DNA of 64,000 nucleotides from Pseudactinotalea sp. HY158. Lineage in GTDB: Bacteria > Actinomycetota > Actinomycetes > Actinomycetales > Beutenbergiaceae. The stretch is taken from NCBI RefSeq assembly GCF_009660225.1, contig NZ_CP045920.1:2988079-3052078 (forward strand), read 5' to 3'. The position numbers and the translations under genes were made by a program. Under the pieces are notes generated by a model. That model was not told where the DNA came from. It saw only the letters and a program-made list of their open reading frames with translations, and made no database searches. Position 1 is the stretch's first letter. Each line of letters starts with the position of its first letter. Below are positions 58,211-64,000 of the stretch, in pieces.

Positions 58211-60313
58211 ATGTCGGCCCGCAGCATCTACGTCGCCTCCCCCGAGGGGCACACCGGCAAGTCCTCGATCGCGCTCGGGATCGTGGATCTGCTCGTGGGT
58301 CAGGTGCGTCGGGTCGGCGTGTTCCGGCCGGTCATCCGCTCCCGGTCCGAGCCCGACGCGGTGCTCTCGCTGCTGCTGCGCCACGTCGGGGTGGACCTGC
58401 CCTACGAGGACTGCACCGGGGTCACCTACGACGAGATCCACGCCGATCCGGAGGCCGCGCTCGGCCGGATCATCTCCCGCTACCGTGACGTCGCCCACCG
58501 CTGCGACGTCGTGGTCATCGTGGGCTCGGACTACACGGACGTCGCCGGCCCGACGGAGCTGGCCTACAACACGCGCATCGCCGCGAACCTCGGATCGGCG
58601 GTCGTGCTCGTGACCTCGGCCTGGCAGCGGGCCGGCTCGGACGTGCGGCACGTGGTCGACGTGGCGATGGCCGAGCTCGCCGCGGGCCACGCGCAGGTGG
58701 TCGCCGTCGTCGCGAGCCGCGCCGTCCCCGAGCACCTCGAGGACGTGCGCGCGGCGCTGGCGGACCTGCCCGTGCCGAGTTGGGCCCTGCCCGACGTCCC
58801 CCTGCTCTCGGCGCCGTCGGCGCGCGAGCTCATGGACGCCGTCGACGGCGCGCTGTGGGCCGGCGACGACGCCCTCCTCGACCGCGAGGTCGAGAACGTC
58901 ATCGTGGGCGGCATGACGATGGACCACATCCTCGACCGACTCACCGACGGCGCCATGGTCATCGTGCCGGGCGACCGGTCGGAGGTGGTGCTCTCGATCG
59001 TCGCCGCCCACGCGGCCGAGTCGTTCCCCTCGCTCGCCGCGCTCATGCTCAACGGCGGCTACCTGCCCTCGGAGCAGGTGACCCGGCTCGTGCAGGGCCT
59101 GGGGCAGCGGCTGCCGATCGTCACCACCGGCCACGGCACCTTCGAGACCGCGAGCCGCGCGGCCGCCACCCCGGGGCTCATGGGCACCGGCTCCCAGCGC
59201 AAGATCGACGTGGCCCGCTCGACCTTCGAGGCACACGTGGACGGCGCCCGGTTGCGGGCCGCGGTCGCCGTGCCGCGGGCGAGCGTGGTCACCCCGCTCA
59301 TGTTCGAGTACGACCTGATCGAGCGCGCCCGCGCGAGCCGCAAGCACGTCGTGCTCCCGGAGGGCGGCGACGAGCGGATCCTGCGGGCCGCGTCCACGCT
59401 GCTCGCCCGCGACGTGGTCGACCTCACGCTGCTCGGAGACGAGCAGGCGATCCGTGCCCGCGCCACCGAGCTGGGCCTCGACCTCTCCGGGGCGCAGGTG
59501 CTCTCCCCGACGGAGCCGGAGCTGCGGGAGCGCTTCGCCCAGGAGTACGCGCGGCTCCGCGCCCACCGCGGGATGACGGTCGACCGGGCGCGCGAGGTCG
59601 TGACCGACGTCTCTTACTTCGGCACGATGATGGTCCAGCTCGGCCTCGCCGACGGCATGGTCTCGGGCGCGGCGCACACCACCGCGCACACGATCAAGCC
59701 CGCGTTCGAGATCATCAAGACCTCCCCGGGCACTCAGGTCGTCTCCTCGGTGTTCTTCATGTGCCTGCCGGATCAGGTGCTCGTGTACGGCGACTGCGCG
59801 GTCAACCCGGACCCGAATGCGGCCCAGCTCGCCGACATCGCCCTCTCCTCCGCCGAGACCGCCGCCCAGTTCGGGGTCGACCCGCGGGTGGCGATGCTCT
59901 CCTACTCCACCGGCACCTCCGGTTTCGGGGCGGACGTGGACAAGGTGCGCGAGGCGACCGACCTGGCCCGCGAGCGCGCGGGGGCGCTGAGCATCGAGGG
60001 ACCCATCCAGTACGACGCGGCCGTGGACGCCTCGGTCGCCGCCACGAAGCTGCCCGGTTCCGACGTCGCCGGCAAGGCGACCGTGTTCATCTTCCCCGAC
60101 CTCAACACCGGCAACAACACCTACAAGGCCGTGCAGCGCAGCGCCGGCGCCGTGGCCGTCGGGCCCGTGCTCCAGGGGCTGCGCAAGCCGGTGAACGACC
60201 TATCGCGAGGAGCATTGGTGCAGGACATCGTCAACACGGTGGCGATCACCGCCATCCAGGCGCAGGGGCTCGATACCGCTGCCGGCACCATCGGCGAGGG
60301 AGGCCCCCGATGA
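58211..60313 (+). CDS. pta: Phosphate acetyltransferase, long form
   Basis: Pta interconverts acetyl-CoA and acetyl phosphate. The 700-aa long form has an N-terminal P-loop domain (YVASPEGHTGKSSIALGIVDLL), a DRTGG middle domain (about 215-330, with NVIVGGMTMDHILDRL) and a C-terminal PTA_PTB catalytic domain (KHVVLPEGGDERILRAA, VSSVFFMCLPDQVLVYGDCAVNPDP, ATVFIFPDLNTGNNTYKAVQR). Its stop overlaps the ackA start (ATGA). With AckA it makes the acetate overflow/ATP pathway. Confidence 0.96.
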   Translation: MSARSIYVASPEGHTGKSSIALGIVDLLVGQVRRVGVFRPVIRSRSEPDAVLSLLLRHVGVDLPYEDCTGVTYDEIHADPEAALGRIISRYRDVAHRCDVVVIVGSDYTDVAGPTELAYNTRIAANLGSAVVLVTSAWQRAGSDVRHVVDVAMAELAAGHAQVVAVVASRAVPEHLEDVRAALADLPVPSWALPDVPLLSAPSARELMDAVDGALWAGDDALLDREVENVIVGGMTMDHILDRLTDGAMVIVPGDRSEVVLSIVAAHAAESFPSLAALMLNGGYLPSEQVTRLVQGLGQRLPIVTTGHGTFETASRAAATPGLMGTGSQRKIDVARSTFEAHVDGARLRAAVAVPRASVVTPLMFEYDLIERARASRKHVVLPEGGDERILRAASTLLARDVVDLTLLGDEQAIRARATELGLDLSGAQVLSPTEPELRERFAQEYARLRAHRGMTVDRAREVVTDVSYFGTMMVQLGLADGMVSGAAHTTAHTIKPAFEIIKTSPGTQVVSSVFFMCLPDQVLVYGDCAVNPDPNAAQLADIALSSAETAAQFGVDPRVAMLSYSTGTSGFGADVDKVREATDLARERAGALSIEGPIQYDAAVDASVAATKLPGSDVAGKATVFIFPDLNTGNNTYKAVQRSAGAVAVGPVLQGLRKPVNDLSRGALVQDIVNTVAITAIQAQGLDTAAGTIGEGGPR

Positions 60314-61548
60314 CCAACGTCCTCGTGATCAACTCGGGCTCCTCCTCCCTCAAGTACCAGGTGGTCGACGCCACGACCGGGATCGCCGCCGCCACCGGGC
60401 TGATCGAGCGCATCGGGCTCGTCGGCGGGCGGCTCATCCACGAGCGCGGCGCCGCCGGCCGGTCGGGGGCCGAGACGACCGAGTGGCAGATCGACGCGGC
60501 CGACCACACGGTCGCCGTCGAGCAGATGCAGCGGGCGTTCACCGAGCTCGGGCCGGATCTGGCCGACATGGACCTGGCCGCGATCGGGCACCGGGTGGTC
60601 CAGGGCGGGGCCCGGTTCGGCGGCCCCGTGCTCGTCACCGAGGAGGTCAAGCAGATCATCGACGGTCTCGCGGACCTCGCCCCCCTGCACAATCCCCCGA
60701 ACCTGGCGGGGATCGAGGCGGCCCAACGCGCCTTTCCCGACCTCGACCACGTCGTCGTCTTCGACACCGCGTTCCACCTGAGCATGCCCGCGCGGGCGAG
60801 CACCTATGCGCTCAACGCGGCGGTGGCCCGCCAATACCGCATCCGCCGCTACGGCTTCCACGGCACGTCGCACTCCTACGTGGCCCGGCAGGCGGCCCAG
60901 TTCCTGGGCAAGCGCGACTCCGACACGAACGTCATCGTGCTCCACCTCGGCAACGGCGCCTCCGCCACCGCGGTCGCGGGCGGCACCTCGATCGACACGT
61001 CGATGGGCCTGACCCCGCTCGAGGGCCTCGTCATGGGCACGCGCACCGGCGACATCGACCCGGCGGTGGCGCTCTACCTGAGCAGGCACGCCGGCATGGG
61101 AATCGACGAGATCGACGACCTGTTCAACCGCCGCTCCGGGATGCTCGGGGTCACGGGCCACCAGGACATGCGCGACGTGATCGAGGCGTGGGAGGCGGGC
61201 AACCCCGACGCCGAGCTCGGCCTCGACCTGTACACCTACCGGCTGCGCAAGTACCTCGGCTCCTACCTCGCCGTGCTCGGCCGGGTCGACGCGGTCGTGT
61301 TCACCGCCGGCATCGGCGAGAACTCCCCCGACATCCGGCTGCGCACCATGTCCGGGCTCGACCACCTCGGCATGGGCATCGACCCCGCGCGCAACCTCGA
61401 ACGCAAGCCCGGCGTGCGCGACATCAGCGCGGAGTCCGCCCGGGTGCGCACGCTCGTCATCCCCACGAACGAGGAATGGGAGATCGCGCGGCAGACGATG
61501 GAAGTCGTGCTCGCGCCGGGCGAACACGAACCGCGCGCGCTTCCCTGA
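60310..61548 (+). CDS. ackA: Acetate kinase
   Basis: AckA converts acetyl phosphate and ADP to acetate and ATP. The 412-aa protein starts MTNVLVINSGSSSLKYQVVD (acetokinase signature 1) and has IGHRVVQGGARF, VVVFDTAFHLSMPA, RRYGFHGTSHSYVARQA (signature 2), HLGNGASATAVAGGTSIDTSMGLTPLEGLVMGTRTGDIDP and VVFTAGIGENSPDIR. ATG 60310 is set by the ATGA overlap with pta and by the family start; longer frames run through pta in another phase. Confidence 0.96.
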   Translation: MTNVLVINSGSSSLKYQVVDATTGIAAATGLIERIGLVGGRLIHERGAAGRSGAETTEWQIDAADHTVAVEQMQRAFTELGPDLADMDLAAIGHRVVQGGARFGGPVLVTEEVKQIIDGLADLAPLHNPPNLAGIEAAQRAFPDLDHVVVFDTAFHLSMPARASTYALNAAVARQYRIRRYGFHGTSHSYVARQAAQFLGKRDSDTNVIVLHLGNGASATAVAGGTSIDTSMGLTPLEGLVMGTRTGDIDPAVALYLSRHAGMGIDEIDDLFNRRSGMLGVTGHQDMRDVIEAWEAGNPDAELGLDLYTYRLRKYLGSYLAVLGRVDAVVFTAGIGENSPDIRLRTMSGLDHLGMGIDPARNLERKPGVRDISAESARVRTLVIPTNEEWEIARQTMEVVLAPGEHEPRALP

Positions 61549-61789
61549 GGCGAGCGACGTCGTCCATAGGCACTGGGCGGGCCGGCGCGATCGACCCTCC
61601 TCGATGACGACTTGCCCGAGCGCGTGGCGTCCCACAAGGCCACGCCCGCCGGGTCTTGACCGACCGAGTGAATTCGGTCCGATTCCCAGCCGATTCACAT
61701 AAAGGACTGGTAAAGTCGATCGTGACCTGGTGACGAACCGAGGGGGCCGTGCCTAGCATGGCCACCTGACTCAACGAAGGTGGGGCGTG

Positions 61790-62308
61790 ATGACGGAGAC
61801 CGACCAGCGGCAGGGCCGCCGCGACCGGGTGGCGATCGAGTTGCGCGACGTGTGGGACGACGATCTGCCGACCTTCAACGAGTATCTGCGCGATCCGCAG
61901 TCCCAGGCGATGGCCTCCTCCACCTTCGTCGACTACACCGACACTCAGGGGTTCAACTCCTATTGGAGCAAGCTGCGCAGCAACGAGGAGGCGACCGTGC
62001 GCACGATCACGCTCGCCGGCCGGCCGCACGAGGTCGTGGGCCATATCGCGGTGTCGCCGGGCGGCAAGGGCCTGCAGGTGAGCTACTGGATCGACCGCGA
62101 GCACTGGGGCCAGGGCATCGCGACCTCCGCGCTGCGGGCGATGCTGGCGGAGGTGGCCGAGCGGCCGATCTTCGCCAACGTCACCCGGATCAACGAGCCC
62201 GGGGCCGCCGTGCTGCAGCGCAACGGGTTCAATCGCGCGGGCAACGACTCGGGCTTCGACGCCGGCAAGGGCCGGATGATCGACGACGTCATCTTCCGCC
62301 TGGGCTGA
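61790..62308 (+). CDS. GNAT acetyltransferase, RimJ/RimL-like
   Basis: The 172-aa enzyme has a typical RimL-type layout: VAIELRDVWDDDLPTFNEYLRDPQSQ at the start, EVVGHIAVSPGG, and motif A SYWIDREHWGQGIATSALRAML (G-Q-G-I-A), then VLQRNGFNRAG. It may acetylate proteins or small molecules. ATG 61790 and the adjacent GTG 61787 are both possible starts behind GAAGGTGGGG. Its stop is three bases from the convergent fumC stop, leaving no room for a terminator. Confidence 0.85.
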   Translation: MTETDQRQGRRDRVAIELRDVWDDDLPTFNEYLRDPQSQAMASSTFVDYTDTQGFNSYWSKLRSNEEATVRTITLAGRPHEVVGHIAVSPGGKGLQVSYWIDREHWGQGIATSALRAMLAEVAERPIFANVTRINEPGAAVLQRNGFNRAGNDSGFDAGKGRMIDDVIFRLG

Positions 62309-62311
62309 CGC

Positions 62312-63715
62312 CTACGGGTGGGTCATCGACATCAGGTCGAGGGCCTCGTCGAGCTGGGCCTCGGTGAGGTCGCCGCGCTCGACGTAGCCGAGGTCGAGCG
62401 CCGCCTGCCGGATCGTCAGGTTCGCCGCGATCGAGTGCTTGGCGATCGTCGCGGCCGCCTCGTAGCCGATGATCCGGTTCAGCGGCGTGACGATCGAGGG
62501 CGAGGACTCGGCCAGTTCGCGGGCCCGATCGGCGTTCGCCGCGATGCCGTCGACGGTCTTCGTGGCGAGCACCCGGGTGGAGTTCGCGATCAGGGTGATC
62601 GACTCGAGCACGTTGCGGGCCATCATCGGCATCATCACGTTGAGTTCGAATGAGCCCGAGGATCCGCCGAAGGCGACCGCGGCGTCGTTGCCCACGACCT
62701 GGGCGCACACCATGAGCACCGCCTCGGGCACCACGGGGTTGACCTTGCCGGGCATGATCGAGGAGCCGGGCTGCAGATCCGGGATGTGGATCTCGCCGAG
62801 GCCGGTGCGGGGGCCGGAGCTCATCCAGCGCAGGTCGTTGCAGATCTTCGTGAGCGAGACCGCGATCGTGCGCAGCTGACCGCTCAGCTCCACGAGCCCG
62901 TCGCGGGCGGACTGGGCCTCGAAGTGATCGGCGGCCTCGGTCAGCGGCAGGCCGGTGTTCTCCGCGATGAGGCTGATGACCCGCTGCGGGAACCCGATCG
63001 GGGTGGTGATCCCGGTGCCGACGGCCGTGCCCCCGAGCGGCAGCTCGGCCACGCGCGGGAGCGCCGAGGCCACCCGTTCGATGCCGTAGCGGATCTGCTG
63101 GGCGTAGCCGCCGAACTCCTGCCCGAGGGTCACCGGGGTGGCGTCCATGAGGTGGGTCCGGCCGGCCTTGACGACGTCCGCGAACTCATCCCGCTTCGCC
63201 TCGAGGGAGGTGGCCAGCAGTTCGAGGGCGGGCAGCAGCTCCGAGGTGACGGCCTCGGTGGCGGCGATGTGGATCGAGGAGGGGAACACGTCGTTCGAGG
63301 ACTGGGAGGCGTTCACGTGATCGTTCGGGTGCACCGCCCGATCGCCCGCGAGCCCGCTCTCGTCGGCGAGGGTCGCGATCACCTCGTTCATGTTCATGTT
63401 CGACGACGTGCCCGAGCCGGTCTGGAACACGTCGATCGGGAAGTGGTCGTCGAATTCGCCGGCGATGACCCGGTCGGCGGCCGCCATGATCGCGGCCGCG
63501 CGGGCATCGTCGAGATAGCCGAGCTCGTTGTTGGCCCGGGCCGCGGCCCGCTTGACGTGCGCGAGCGCGGCGATGTGGTGCCGGGAGATCCCGCGGCCGG
63601 AGATCGGGAAGTTCTCGACGGCCCGCTGGGTCTGGGCGCGATACTTCGCCCCGATCGGGACCCGCACCTCCCCCATCGTGTCGTGCTCGATGCGGTACTG
63701 GGTCTCGTCGCTCAT
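62312..63715 (-). CDS. fumC: Class II fumarase
   Basis: FumC hydrates fumarate to malate. The 467-aa length is normal. It shows [62 protein letters not shown] (with the B-site region), [17 protein letters not shown], and the signature [18 protein letters not shown] 63715 (MSDETQYRI) follows GGAG; a longer in-frame start at 63952 lies in the promoter region. With mdh, icd and sucCD it covers much of the TCA cycle in this window. Confidence 0.96.
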   Translation of the reverse strand: MSDETQYRIEHDTMGEVRVPIGAKYRAQTQRAVENFPISGRGISRHHIAALAHVKRAAARANNELGYLDDARAAAIMAAADRVIAGEFDDHFPIDVFQTGSGTSSNMNMNEVIATLADESGLAGDRAVHPNDHVNASQSSNDVFPSSIHIAATEAVTSELLPALELLATSLEAKRDEFADVVKAGRTHLMDATPVTLGQEFGGYAQQIRYGIERVASALPRVAELPLGGTAVGTGITTPIGFPQRVISLIAENTGLPLTEAADHFEAQSARDGLVELSGQLRTIAVSLTKICNDLRWMSSGPRTGLGEIHIPDLQPGSSIMPGKVNPVVPEAVLMVCAQVVGNDAAVAFGGSSGSFELNVMMPMMARNVLESITLIANSTRVLATKTVDGIAANADRARELAESSPSIVTPLNRIIGYEAAATIAKHSIAANLTIRQAALDLGYVERGDLTEAQLDEALDLMSMTHP

Positions 63716-63940
63716 CACATCTCCGGCAGTGCTCAAGGTGACCTGTAGGTTCCCTTCAGTATCCCATCGAGCTCCTGGGCCGGTCTCCATGGTCGAACGG
63801 GGGATCCGGCCCTCATATCCAATGATCGAAGGGCCGAAGTCACCATTCGGCGTACCCACAGAGCAGTCAGCGGCCCTCGTTATCCACCAGCCGTGACCCT
63901 CGAGCCGACACGTCGGACCGTCGTGTGGTCCGGTTGGATC

Positions 63941-64000
63941 ATGGTGCGACAACTCGACATCCTCGCAGCAGCCGCACGTCGCCAGGCCGGTCTCGTCAGT
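63941..64000 (+). CDS. 5' end of a gene leaving the window, possibly AbiEi/DUF559-type
   Basis: The open frame reads [20 protein letters not shown] and continues past the right edge. The pattern, a short helix followed by [10 protein letters not shown], resembles the N-terminus of actinobacterial AbiEi/DUF559-type proteins such as the one at 16105-17163. Only 20 codons are visible, so this is tentative. The 225 bases between fumC and this frame hold the fumC promoter region and nothing else recognisable. Confidence 0.35.
   Translation, partial: MVRQLDILAAAARRQAGLVS

Overview
This window is chromosomal DNA from a high-GC Gram-positive actinobacterium, most likely of the order Micrococcales. 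The base composition, frequent GTG starts, likely leaderless promoters (TANNNT boxes 6-8 bases before the start codon), a DUF222/HNH '13E12-type' protein, a PerM-like DUF6350 protein beside purN and sucCD, DUF3017 and DUF3817 proteins, a monomeric isocitrate dehydrogenase and LPDTG cell-wall anchors all point that way. The genus cannot be fixed from the sequence alone.

Layout. 1-486: 5' part of a secreted GH3 glycosidase (minus). 942-3552: metQ-metN-metI methionine importer, preceded by a long leader. 3571-3618: a perfect 48-bp palindrome between metI and folD. 3633-5782: glyA-folD operon behind a ZTP (pfl) riboswitch. 6008-7049: an IS982-family element. 7059-10156: thiamine-binding protein, lipoprotein, GNAT, purU and a PIG-L deacetylase. 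10184-16140: an insertion-sequence island in which an IS21 element sits inside an IS481 element, which itself sits inside a 41-bp repeat; an IS3 element follows. 16105-17163: AbiEi/DUF559-type protein. 17434-24039: wall-anchored GH92 mannosidase, mdh and icd. 24115-29598: DUF3017 protein, a small coupled gene pair, a FAD oxidoreductase, purH behind a second ZTP riboswitch, and a FUSC membrane protein. 29739-33080: wall-anchored sialidase. 33169-37989: purN, a membrane protein, DUF6350/perM and sucCD. 38130-43333: Gfo/Idh oxidoreductase, acyltransferase-3/SGNH protein, WYL regulator and divergent hydrolase. 43388-46426: pcrA helicase, a 62-bp tandem hairpin repeat and a membrane protein. 46499-50901: PspC-kinase/response-regulator pair with a divergent PspC/LiaF-like operon. 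51101-54256: DUF222/HNH protein. 54293-63715: SDR, guaA, DUF3817, SURF1, pta-ackA, GNAT and fumC. The right edge enters another gene.

How the genes fit together. Four themes recur. (1) One-carbon and purine metabolism: glyA, folD, purU, purH, purN and guaA, with both ZTP riboswitches tying glyA-folD and purH to ZMP/ZTP, the signal of 10-formyl-THF shortage. (2) Central carbon: mdh, icd, sucCD, fumC and pta-ackA. (3) Extracellular glycan degradation: GH3, GH92 and sialidase, the last two carrying LPDTG sortase signals, each with a candidate operator upstream. (4) Envelope stress: a kinase with an N-terminal PspC domain, its regulator, and a divergent PspC/LiaF-like protein. The part most altered by mobile DNA is 6008-16140, where insertion order can be read from exact target duplications.
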